From Cololabis saira (Eukaryota > Chordata > Actinopteri > Beloniformes > Belonidae): a stretch of 64,000 bases of DNA. The position numbers and the translations under genes were made by a program. Location: positions 12,059,670-12,123,669 of the forward strand of contig NC_084597.1 of assembly GCF_033807715.1 (NCBI RefSeq), written 5' to 3'. This document shows, one piece after another, positions 53,675-64,000 of this stretch (its first letter is position 1; every line of letters begins with the position of its first letter). The notes under the pieces were generated by a model. It searched no databases. It had not been told where the DNA came from and saw only the letters and a program-made list of their open reading frames with translations.

Positions 53675-54384
53675 CAGAGGTGTCAAGTAACGAAGTACAA
53701 ATACTTCGTTACCTTACTTAAGTAGAAATTTTGGTTATCTATACTTCACTGGAGTATTTATTTTTCGACGACTTTTTACTTTTACCCCTTACATTTTCAC
53801 ACAATTATCTGTACTTTTTACTCCTTACATTTTAAAAACAGCCTCGTTACTCTATTTCATTTCGGCCTTTAAAAAAAACTATCCAGTTAAATTGCTCCAT
53901 CCGGATAGAGTGAATTTGGTTGTGGTTGTTTCAGATGTTCTTGTCCAGTTTTGTTCTTACATCCGTTCCCTCAGATTCCTGCATCTAAACTTGGATGTAC
54001 ATTCCAATAAAGGTTAGGATAAATGATAACATGCCTCTGAAGTTTGACTTTGTGCACCATTACAATACTTATAGGCAACTAGTCATCATATCTGCTGCTC
54101 CCTGAAACACATGTTAATGCTCAATAGTACACATATATGGTTCTTTAATATATTTGCATTATACTAAGATGCATTCATTTTCAATGGCTTTTGTCCTTAA
54201 TGGCTTTTTTTACCCTTACATTACTTTTACTTTTATACTTTAAGTAGTTTTGAAACCAGTACTTTTATACTTTTACTTGAGTGAAAAACTTGAGTTGATA
54301 ATTCAACTTCTACAGGAGTATTTTTAAACTCTAGTATCTATACTTCTACCTGAGTAATGAATGTGAATACTTTTGACACCTCTG
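53675..54384 (-). mobile_element. Non-autonomous hAT-like element, family A copy 3 (inverted)
   Basis: Reverse-complement copy of 29662-30370 and 39136-39827. The exact 8-bp duplication tttaaaat lies at 53667-53674 and 54385-54392. Confidence 0.92.
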
Positions 54385-54392
54385 TTTAAAAT

Positions 54393-55731
54393 GAAAGGAT
54401 ATGGGCCAACCCGAACTGTAGCATTCAGTTATTCTGGAAAAAAAAGAAAAAGGAATGAGTCAATGATAATCATCAGCATATATTTCCAAGCATGCAATCT
54501 GTTCAAGTGCAATGATGACATTAAAGAAAATAAATGTGTGCTACCTTACAGCTAGTTTACATATTAATACCTTGTAACAACACACTAGATGTTTTTAGTT
54601 CACTGGGGTCCCTGCAGACATGCAGAGAAGAATGAAAACCATGTCCTCATTCAAAATGTAGGCATTGAAATCTAACCGAACTATGACTTAGACTTATTAG
54701 TAAATAGAAATAGTAAAAAAAAAAAATAATGTTTTTCAGTATCTAAATTGAAGGGGACCTGTCCAGGGTTTATCCCTGCCTTTCGCCTGAAGAGAGCTGG
54801 GAATATGTGGGTATAGATGGATAAATGAAAGGAAGATGATGAAGATAAAGAGAATTACTCAAGGAACGCTTGTGTTGAGCCTTAACAGAGCATAGCTGTG
54901 CTATTGGCCCATTAAAATCACCCAAATAACAATTATCAAGCTCAAGTAGTTTAAAAGAAAAAAAAATAATTGTGACTAAAAACATTTTTCCTATATCATT
55001 AGGTAACATCAGTTAATCAGACTGAGACACTTCTGCTTGTAAATGGGAGCCAGTGTAAAAATACTCTAGTTTGATTTGAATAGTGCTAGTGCCAGTGGAT
55101 TTATTGACTGCCCAGCCAGCATGTCCATGTGGCCCCCATCTTGGGGACTTGGGCTTGAAAGCAGCAAATGTCATGGGTCGCTTATTGTTTCAGTATTATG
55201 GGCCCCAAATGTGTGGGCCAAATAGGTGGGGCCTCTAAGTGTACTTAATGGGACTAGGAAAGGACCAAAAGGATCGTATACTTTCAATGACATGTGTCCC
55301 TCATCGTAAAATTAACATGTAAAATCCAGGTAAAGCCCACTCGCGGCCCATATGGGCAAACACAGGTGGGACTCTATCCAACAGCCCACTTGTTAACTCA
55401 GATGGGTTTTGTGATGGTGTCTGAATTACATTATGTGGTGAAGCTGCAGTGAATATGGCTCACTGATGTTTGAAACTGGTGAATCTTTCCTTGGTTTGTT
55501 GAGTAAATCCACTATATTTATATCTGTTCATATCCATCCAGGGGCGTCAATTGGGTATGCCAAGGTATGGCAGCCGCCACACCTTGGCTTCAAGGGAAAA
55601 TGTAAATGTTTGTTTTTTAAATACATTTATGGAATTATTCTGTCTATTTGTATTGATTATTCTATTACTTAATACATATAGAATAACTACAAATGCAAAT
55701 CAGAACAACATGATCGATTTCACTATATACA
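54393..55731. other. Intergenic stretch without recognised genes
   Basis: Contains a short fragment of the LINE 3' module near 54755-54795 and otherwise unassigned sequence. Confidence 0.45.
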
Positions 55732-56134
55732 CTGCAAAAACTCAAAATCTTAACAAGAATATTTGTCTTATTTATAGTTAAAATGACTAATTTCTAGTTA
55801 AAAAAAATCTCATTACATTTAAGACAAGACTCAAAAACAACCATTTTCACCTGTTTCAAGTAGATTTTCACTTAAAATACCGGTAAGTGGAAAAATCTGG
55901 CAGTGGAACAAGATTTTTTTGCTTGTAATGAGAAGATAAATCTTGTCCCACTGGCAGATTTTTCTACTTATTTCAAGTGAAAATTTACCTGAAACAGGTG
56001 AAAATGGTCAAATAACAAGTTATTTTTCTGTTAATGACTCTTGTTTTAAGTGTAATGAGATTTTTTGACTAAAAATGAGACATTTTAACTAGAAATAAGA
56101 CAAATATTCCTGGTAAGATTTTGAGTTTTTGCAG
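55732..56134. mobile_element. Palindromic MITE (ctgcaaaaactcaaaatctta ends)
   Basis: The left half (ctgcaaaaactcaaaatctt, then agaatatttgtcttattt) is mirrored by the right half over nearly the whole 403 bases, with the centre near 55930. It is non-coding and has no clear target duplication. It is the nearest element upstream of notch1, about 600 bases from the start codon. Confidence 0.8.
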
Positions 56135-56399
56135 AGAGCGAGACTGCATTTGAAAAAGTTCCAATTTTCTTGACCACACAGATAAACTACATAGCAGACT
56201 TCTGTGATGAGTATTTGCTGGACGTGTTGATTGATACTCTAGTTAAGTTCTGTGACTCGTAACCTTGCCATACCTTAGCTTCCACTGAATTGATGCCACT
56301 GTTCATATCTGTTATCTGTATTAAACCAAAAACTACATGGAAAGTATATAGTACGGAGAACTTCTAAATGAAAACCCCATTATTTATCAGAAAACTTTT

Positions 56400-56740
56400 T
56401 ATGGAAATTGAGTGGGACGAATGGAGACGCTCTGTTTGGCCAGAGGGGGAGGACAGAGAGGAGGAGGAGGAGGAGGAGGAGGGGGAGGAGGAGGAGGAAG
56501 AGAGGAGGAGGACCTTGCAGACTTGCCCGTAGATTTCATTCAGAACTCGGAAAGCAGCAGGTTGACATCTGTGAGCTGAGTCCTGTTGAAAACTTTCACT
56601 CTCTCACTCCAATGCTGGATTAACACCTCTGAACTGAAACCAAGGATATTTATTTCAAACCAACATCTGGAGTATCACACTGCGGATCTATGCGAACCCA
56701 ACGCGGGAGTCAACCACTTTTGTGAAGTTAAGGAGGAGGA
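56400..56740 (+). promoter_or_regulatory. notch1: notch1 proximal promoter/5'UTR with GAG-rich tract
   Basis: The sequence directly upstream of the start codon contains a purine tract at 56441-56511, mostly GAG triplets. It then reads without an in-frame ATG down to 56741. The start is preceded by aggaggagga, with a purine at -3. I cannot place the transcription start, and no TATA box is evident. Confidence 0.5.
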
Positions 56741-56798
56741 ATGTATCGTTTCTTTGTGAAACTAACATTTCTGATTCCGGCATTCGTCCTCTCACAAG
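56741..56798 (+). CDS. notch1: notch1 exon 1: signal peptide
   Basis: 58 coding bases from ATG to CAA G, followed by the donor gtaaac. The product is a basic-then-hydrophobic leader (RFFVK, LTFLIPAFVL), likely cleaved around SQG. Confidence 0.88.
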
Positions 56799-58642
56799 GT
56801 AAACTTTCTCCTAGAGTTTTGTTGTAGAGATGCGGGCATGTTAACGTGACACTTGAGCAGTCAAGATCAGAAGAAGTTAGTTAAACGATAAGGGGAAAAA
56901 AAAACAAGTAAAAACATTAAGTTGATTTATGCAACCATGATATTTTGATAACATTGTAATGATGCATATCTGCGGGTATGAGTATCAAACTATTGTAGAT
57001 AATGGCGAATTATTTTAGATGCTTTAGACATTTGAATGGCTTTGAGTTTGTATTGATCGTGGGAATATCTTCACTGTAAGTGAAAGAGTCATGACCTGAA
57101 ATGCTTGCACTGTCTGCTAACTTCCCTTGTGGTCTGTGGTAAAAGAGACACAGAATTAGGGTTACACAAGCTTGTGTCTTCTAACAATTCACCAGCCATT
57201 AGAGTAGAATAACAATTATTTTATTTATTTATTTATTTATTTTTTGCACAGTGATAACACAATATTTTTTTTATCATACAAGGACAAATAATTTGTGCAG
57301 GAGAGGAAAAGAAGCCCGAAGGGCTTATAAAAAATCCTCCCCTCAATACAAAATCACCAAAACAAATCAGTCAATAGCAAAAGAATAGAAAGGAAAAAAG
57401 AAAAGGTAAAAGAAACAAAGAAAAATACAATAAGTACACAAACAAAAATATCCATGAAATGGCAATTTCATTTCAGTAAGAATAGCCTGATTAATTTTGT
57501 CTAAATAAAAGATACCCCACCAAGCTGGTCCTAAACATTTTTAAGGATGACGCTAACTTAAGAGATCTTTCTAAACAGTTCCAAAGTTGAGGGCCATGGA
57601 ATTTGATAAAGGATTGGTGACTGCAGGTACTTTTTATTTTTTATTTATGAATCAGTCACAAACTCCATCTGGTCTGGTTTCTTTTTCTCTTTTGAAATTA
57701 AACTTTTTTGGAGGGGAATTTCCGTTTTGTTTCAAATAACTCTGCGGTGTGATTTGAAATAACATTGGAGATAATGAAAGTTGGTGCGTGTGTTCAAACA
57801 GGGGGACGCGGGGGGGAAGGGGGCGCAAGATGGGGAGGGAGGGCACCTTTTGTCTACAAGTGTGGGAGAGTGTTGTGAGGGATGGGATGGGGCGGGGTGG
57901 GTGGAGGAGGCGCTGTTATTCCCGTCTGCCGGTAAACAATGCCCGAGGAGAGTGTTTTATGGCTCGTGCTGGACTCTGATTTCTTTTGTTCCGCGGCTGA
58001 GCCCCGCAGCTGCCGCGCATCTCCCCCGCATCTCCCCCGCACAAGCGTGCGCTGCCTAAAGCCCCGCACCACGCGCGCTGGCCTCACCAGTGTCCACATC
58101 AGGCTCCCCAAGGACACCCCCTGTAACAAATCAATCAATAGATCAAGCTCTTCCAGCTCGTGTCTGCATCAAACTCCTGTAAACGATTACCCCCTTTCTT
58201 CCATAATATTTTTAGTCACAACTCACAAGTACATACCTATCCAACACGCAGTTCTAATCACCTCAGACCCCCAAAGACTCGCACATCACAATCTCAGTTT
58301 AATATTGGTTTCAGAGGATCAAAAATATGGAACTCATTACCTTCATACCTATGGCAATTCTCATCCAATCAATTAAAAAAAGCTCTAAAATCAACTCTTT
58401 TAAACAATAAATACTTCCCATACGGTCTTCCAACTTAACTAGGTGTACCCAATCTTATCATTTTTATTGATTTTTGCAGTATTTGCAGCATTTGTTATTA
58501 ATTGTATCTGCTTTCCTATGCTCTGGATGTATGTAAATGGAGAAAGCCACTTCTCAAGCCCCCGGAGGGTTTTTAGGCTTTCTCCTTCACATTTCTTTCT
58601 ACTTTTATATTGTGTTACAAATGTTTTTTGTATGTGAAAACA

Positions 58643-58673
<31 letters not shown>

Positions 58674-58881
58674 CACGTGGAAGGTCTAACTGATTAAAAA
58701 ATCCCCAAGAACAATTTCAACACCCTAATCCTTGTTAATCCCGGTAGTTTTTTCTTTTTCAGAGAGTTCACTGTATGTTTTTATATTTACACTCCACAGG
58801 TCTAAAATGCTCCTTACCCACGGAGTCATGCCTGAACGGAGGAAGATGCGAAGCCACCTCAAATGGAAATGGAGACTGCAA
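56741..58881 (+). CDS. notch1: notch1, 5' part (exons 1-2 only)
   Basis: Notch1 is a single-pass receptor, cleaved on ligand binding to release a transcriptional co-activator. Only its first 46 codons plus two bases are here. Exon 1 is 56741-56798 and exon 2 is 58800-58881. They join in phase 1, and exon 2 ends in phase 2 at a consensus gtgagt donor. Exon 1 reads MYRFFVKLTFLIPAFVLSQ, a signal peptide resembling fish Notch1 leaders. Exon 2 reads LKCSLPTESCLNGGRCEA, then four Cys of EGF-like repeat 1. Short signal-peptide and 82-base second exons followed by a large intron match vertebrate Notch genes. Location next to sec16a supports notch1 over other Notch paralogues; a versus b copy is unresolved. 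Confidence 0.88.
57219..57640 (-). mobile_element. LINE 3' fragment, antisense, in notch1 intron 1
   Basis: On the minus strand about 57600-57490 decodes to a LINE C-terminal phrase (FHGPQLWNCLERSLKL, then FRTSLVGYLL) with a stop. It ends in an (AAAT)n tail at 57219-57240. It is decayed and lacks the RT core. Confidence 0.65.
58150..58675 (+). mobile_element. LINE 3' fragment with (AACTA)n tail in notch1 intron 1
   Basis: 58160-58438 encodes a LINE ORF2 tail (FRGSKIWNSLPSYLWQF, then LKKALKSTLLNN) ending at a stop. A 3'UTR and a tandem aacta tail at 58645-58675 follow. The 3' end stops 125 bases before exon 2. Confidence 0.78.
58800..58881 (+). CDS. notch1: notch1 exon 2: first half of EGF-like repeat 1
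   Basis: The acceptor is ttacactccacag. The 82 bases encode GLKCSLPTESCLNGGRCEA and NGNGDCK with the C-x6-C-x4-C spacing of an EGF repeat; the donor is gtgagt. The next exon is not found before 64000. Confidence 0.88.
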
Positions 58882-60122
58882 GTGAGTAACAATGACACAA
58901 AACCCAGCAACATGTGCTGAACCTGATGCTACACTGCATACACCTCCTATATTTTTGTCTTATAATAAGTTTTTCTTGTGTCAGTTGTGGAGTGCATGGT
59001 AATTTTTGTTAGTAGAAGTGCCGTTTTAGTTGGAAAGAAAGGGGGCCACATATCCTCTCTTTCATTCCAGCCTTTGAGTGGGCTCTGTGCCCAGCAACCA
59101 CAGGCCCTCAACTTTTTTTCTAGCCCGGTCCTGCTCCTGTAACCCCTCCAGGACCGGTGTAGGAGATCTGCATACACACACAGTTTCTAAAAAAGAGAGG
59201 ACTTTTGAAAAGGGAAGAAATAAAAAGAAAGTGCATATCCAGAATCCTGGAGAGGTGATGGAGGGGTAGCGGGACAAAAGCCCACCCTCCCCAACAGCAG
59301 CCTGTTAATGAATGCAGGACCCCCTCGCCTGCGAAGTTTGCGGACGCGTCCAGTCCTAAATCTTGTTGTTCTGCTTTTTCATGGGCGACAGCTGGGGTTC
59401 GCCCGTCGCCCGTCACCCATTGTCCTGCAGTCAGAATAATGCTGTGTGACTAATCTGAGTGGGGCTTCCCATCATGCCACAGCCACCCCAAACACCGCAA
59501 CATACACCAAAGCCCTGCCACAACCCCCCTTTCACATTTTCCACACAAAAGCTTGTCTCCTTCATTTTCAATGAACACCCCCCCCCCCAACACGCGCACA
59601 CACACACACTCACACACACACACACTTTACTTCTTGTGATCTCCATTTGAAAGCCAGATGGCTGTGAAATGTAATTGGATTGGATGTTAAGAGTGAGGAT
59701 TAATTGGAATAAAGAGCACAAATTTTCAGGCAAACAGGTGGGGATGGACACAGAGGCAGATTGTGGGCTGCTTGTTTAGACTTTGGGACTGATGTTAATA
59801 GGCTGTGGACGAGACCGTCATATGGGCAATACCTGCTGATTAAGCTCTGGATCTTTAAGCGTAAAAAAAACAAAAGAGAAGAAGATGCTAGCTTCTGCTT
59901 ATCTTGAGCCAAGTGGCCGAACACAGTAAATGTGTATTCTGCTTTGAAGTTGTGGCATAACTTTTTGTCTCCTTTTGTAAAGAAACTAAGGGATGGCCTG
60001 GTTTACCCTCGGGGCATATGGTCATGATAGGCTCTGCTCTGGGTCTGTGGGGACAGGGGGAGTTACTGGAGAGCCTGTGCTACTGGTCCGGGGCCATTCA
60101 TTCACAATATTTAATCTGCACA

Positions 60123-60184
<62 letters not shown>

Positions 60185-61452
60185 CACACACACAGACCTC
60201 CGCACGTGTGGACACACTGGCACACAGAAACTTTCCCTCCACCCCTACAAAGATCTTATTGTGGTCTCCATGTCTGCTCAGTGCCAATTAAAAACAGACA
60301 AGGATGAGGGCATCACTTCAACCCACCCGCACTCCTCTCGTCCTCCTTGCTTTCTTCTCATTAATCATTCATTCCTGCCAAGCCAAGCAGCTATCGGGTC
60401 CTGGGGTGCACTGGGACATTCAGGGGTCAGAGTGCAGCGTCTGTGGCAGGGAGGGGTTTCCATAAATGCCCTCAACTAAATGACACAAATTTGAATTTCT
60501 GTGCCCTACGTTCGTAGGCATCAAGTTCCCTTTTTGGGTTTGTTGACGACATGATTGGAAAATACGCCTGCGGTGAGAAATAAGAAGACACTGACGCTGC
60601 AATGACTGGTGGAAGCAGTGCTTCAGATTCTCATGAGGGTCGAGGTGTTTTGACTCATACAGGCGTAGAGTTCCCATCATGGCATGAAAAAACTAAAGTT
60701 CAAAGTTTAAGAACGGTTTCAATCCGCCCATGCGCACAAATATCGAAGGCACCTGTGAGTCATGTCGTACATTGTGGCTTTAGCTGTTGCGTGTAAGCAT
60801 ATGGTGGCATAGATTGTGAGTGGCATGATAGATTTAAATCCTCTTTTAGCACAGTTCCCATGAGTGCAAGGATAATATCACATGTTGCCATAGACAATTG
60901 GGTTAGGATCGGGATAGAAACTATGGTAATCAGAAATTGTATGCATGGATTTATTGAGATTGTGTTCGTGTAGACTTGGTGTTCTCTCTGCGTGGATGTT
61001 TTCCTCATACCGTAAAAATAGCTTTCCTCCCTTTAAACCTTTAGGACTCTGAACATTCCTTAAATAGGACCAGGCTCTCTGTATTTATTCTATATTTATC
61101 ACATTGACTTTGATTGGGCTCAGCTTTTGGTTTACAACCACCATTGGTGCCTGTAATGGCATTTTAATGCTACTGACCTAAGTTTATAACACAGAAAAGG
61201 GGGTGGGGTTATTATACAATAACAGTACACAATGTCTTCATATGTTCAACAAGAGGAAGTTTGTTTTGATAGGTCATATGATACAAGTTCATGACAACCA
61301 CGATAAATCAAGGACAGTGTGAAGCTGTAGAGATAAAGCTTCTAGCAGGAGTTAGATATTTCTTTTTGAAGACCTGTCTTCTTGCGCTGACAACTTAAAA
61401 ACATTAGGTTATCTTCACTTCACTTCACTTTATTAATTATGAATTACATATA
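58882..61452 (+). other. notch1 intron 2, left part
   Basis: Contains C-rich/(CA)n tracts at 59577-59625 and (CA)n at 60122-60192. No coding exon was recognised. Notch intron 2 is often large and regulatory, but nothing specific can be read from this sequence alone. Confidence 0.6.
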
Positions 61453-61909
61453 CCGTATTTTCTGGACTATAAGCCGCACCTGCATACAAGCCGCATCCGC
61501 TCTATTTAAAAAAAAAGATATGCAAGCCGCAGATATTTATGTTGTCAGATTAGATATTTACTACATGTACAGAAGGATTCGAACTGTAAATGATGTACAT
61601 GTTTGTACCTAAATAGATCCTTTTAACACGGCAGCAACTTTGCTGTCGATTAAAACGGGACAGAACCTAGAGAAAATAACCGGTATTTATTTATCTATTT
61701 ATCTGTTTGAAATCTGCTTCTACCTACTTCTATCTGCTAAAGAAAAAGTAGCGTATTCTTCTTTGCATTTATATTGTCTTAGTTTTTGATTCTAATTCTG
61801 GTTAGAGCGCCCTGAAAAATTCACAGAATAGTCGCACCTTTGTATACAGCCGCATGGGTTCAAAACCTATGAAAAAAGTATATAGTCCAGAATAGTCCAG
61901 AAAATACGG
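61453..61909. mobile_element. Pogo/Tc1-like non-autonomous element, inverted copy
   Basis: The ends are ccgtattttctggactataa and tccagaaaatacgg, with TA on both sides. The interior matches 41601-42074 in reverse orientation. A small local duplication (tagtccagaatagtccag) lies at the right end. Confidence 0.87.
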
Positions 61910-64000
61910 TAATAGTTATTGGGGAATCCAAGTAACTTCAGTCTAAACACAGTTTAATAATCAGTTGTGAAATACAAAGAAACACAGTTTTGTCTAACAG
62001 GAAAGCACTCAGTCAAGACTCTTTGAAGTACGGGGTTACTTGAAGGTCCGGGGCTTCCTGTTTCCTATATACTGTAAGCTCGAGCTGACTGCTTATGTGG
62101 GCAGCTTGAAGGCATGCAAGGAAGGGCACAGTGAGTCAAATTTAGTATCCATTTGTGCTATATTAATAAGAGCATAGCAAGGTTGAAAGGTCCATGACCT
62201 CAAGCACGCCACTGCGTGGCCGATATGTTAAGAGGTACTGTAACTTTTAATACTAAAACCCTGAATCCATGTCTCAAGTACTGCAAGACGTCATGCAGAA
62301 ACAGACAGCAGTCGGTGTGATCACACCCTTCCAACCTTGCAAATGCGTGTCCGGTATTGCATAGTTATAATATAATGTCTCAATCAGCACTCTCTGAAGC
62401 AAGTCCAGCACCACCAAAGAGATGACAGGAATTCCCTCCAGGAATTCTGTTCTTCATTTGTGCTTTTATGGGATTACTTGGCAGGCCTCTGTGAAGGTTC
62501 AGCTCCATGTGGGCTTAAGCGAATCAGGAAGTGCAAGTGCATGACAAGGTTACGTGTATCTGCTGGTGTCTTGGGGTTTTATTGGGCTTAAAGTTTACAG
62601 ACTCTACCTCCCCTGGTTGGGCCCTTTCCCAAGATGCCAGGGCCCCCTGGTTCAGCCTCACAGGAGGTTTGTGGTATGCTAGCTGTGGAGACAGGTCCAA
62701 TCCTCCTTGATCAACATGGAAGGAAGGTCAGTATTAGACAGTTCTCGTAAAGCGACTGTAAAAAGAAGAGACACATTCTAACAATTATTGATGTCTTGGC
62801 TTTTAAGTAGACAGCTCTGGAGTTGCTCAGAGCCAGAGAATCAAAGCTGTGCTGTCAGGGCAGCCAGATAAGAGGCTATTTCACTCTAGTGGGTGCTGAA
62901 AGTTCACATTCACCAGCACAGGCTGTCAGATGTTGAACTGACACCTCCTCGGTACATATGTGTGCGTGTGTCTTTATCTGTGTTTTAAATACATCCATGA
63001 GAGAAAAATGTTATCAGATAGGACCTCCTTATTATGCCCCTATATCACTTTACAAATCCTTGCAGGTTATATGGCACCCGTCACGTGAGGTAGGGGAGGG
63101 ACAGGTGTTTTTACGGGTTTGAGTGTGAGGTGGGATGCCTTCAAAGTGTAGGTGACAGGGGTACGGACATTTATATGAGTTTGCCACCAGTACAGCAGAG
63201 CATATCACTCTTTTACACATGAAAAAAGTTACAACTTGGGTGTTTTTTTTCTTTTAAGCTGATGTCCCGTGAGAGATGTTTAACCCTCTGATGCACAACA
63301 TGTGGACAACCCTTTTAATGCACAACATGGGTCAAAAATGACCCGCATTCATATCCCATGTTTATTTCATGCAGGCTGAGTTTTTCTTTCCTGTATCTTT
63401 TTAGATCAATGTATTTTAGTATCCAATAATCCACATATTCTTTAGATATCTTGTTTTTGAGTACCATGCATCATTATTTATATGTTTCCAGCCTTATTTT
63501 TTGAATATACTTCATTTTTGTATTACTATATCAACTTTACACAGATGGATCAAAAATGACCCGTTTATCCAAGTATGATTTAAGAGATGATATTTGGTGA
63601 ACCTTCAATTTTGTCAGTGTCAAGACGGAAGCCACCTGCAAAAGTGTGTTATACCAAAGCCAACACAATCTTTTCCAATCTTTTACTTACTAATAAATAT
63701 GTCTACATTCTTGTTTTGTCCATGCCTCCCACTGCCATGCATTGATTTTGCAACATTGGGGGCTTTTGAGCCTTGCAGATGCTTTTCATTCCTCATTTAA
63801 CGTCTAGCGGAGCTACATTGTTCTGTTTTTCGGTCTCGCTAACAGATGTCTACCTCGGGGGTCAGATCGTGGCTAATGATTAGACGCCTCTAAGGGAGCA
63901 TCGGCTAATCAGACAAAAATAAACGAGGAGAGGCTAGAGGCGAATATAACACAGAATAAAAGGGAGAGTGAGATGTGGTGGGGGACAAGAGGAAAAAGCT
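61910..64000 (+). other. notch1 intron 2, right part
   Basis: No exon, element ends or RNA gene recognised. Two phrases ggtcaaaaatgacccg / gatcaaaaatgacccg (near 63330 and 63547) are near-palindromic and repeat about 217 bases apart. Confidence 0.5.

Noticed and set aside
57939..58376. 145-codon plus-strand open frame in notch1 intron 1
   Set aside because: Runs through GC-rich intron into a LINE in the wrong frame; the LINE frame is the adjacent one ending at 58438.

Overview
This is a vertebrate nuclear window, almost certainly from a ray-finned (teleost) fish. The evidence is two vertebrate-type genes with canonical splice sites, fish-typical non-LTR retrotransposon tails, at least a dozen short DNA transposons with intact target duplications, tRNA-headed SINEs and long microsatellites. 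I cannot name the species. I see no prokaryotic genes, CRISPR arrays or free-standing tRNA/rRNA genes.

Gene 1 (minus strand, about 0.77-29.4 kb) is sec16a, the large scaffold of endoplasmic-reticulum exit sites. I could chain 29 coding exons from the start codon at 24483 down to an exon ending at 768. Every junction is in phase, giving 2331 codons. A non-coding first exon lies near 29.33-29.43 kb, behind a GC box and a cluster of ACGT cores. Only the last short coding exon (about 20 residues by comparison with mammals) and the 3'UTR are missing. An L1-like LINE occupies positions 1-704, so they must lie off the left edge. The intron after the big N-terminal exon needs a GC donor.

Gene 2 (plus strand, from 56741) is the start of notch1. 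Exon 1 encodes the signal peptide. Exon 2 (58800-58881) encodes the first half of EGF-like repeat 1. The rest of the window to 64000 is intron 2, so the rest of the receptor is off the right edge. The two genes are divergent (head to head), about 27 kb apart.

The introns of sec16a and the intergenic gap are a mobile-element graveyard. It holds hAT-like elements with 8-bp duplications at 3520, 7559, 11265, 13194, 14308, 27462, 29662, 39136, 43259, 44588 and 53675. It also holds PIF/Harbinger-like elements with 3-bp duplications (16390, 50050), TA-flanked Tc1/mariner/pogo-like elements (5623, 33780, 41601, 61453, with a shorter copy at 19927), L1- and L2/Rex-type LINE fragments, and SINEs. Several are nested. 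One hAT-like element has acquired a perfectly periodic 41-bp minisatellite (about 47.07-48.19 kb). Two related copies carry long GGAA/GAAA arrays.

I found no new protein system. The most unusual items are the GC-AG intron, the nested insertion behind a 59-bp duplication, the exact 41-bp array, the large foldback at 50 kb and the divergent sec16a/notch1 arrangement.
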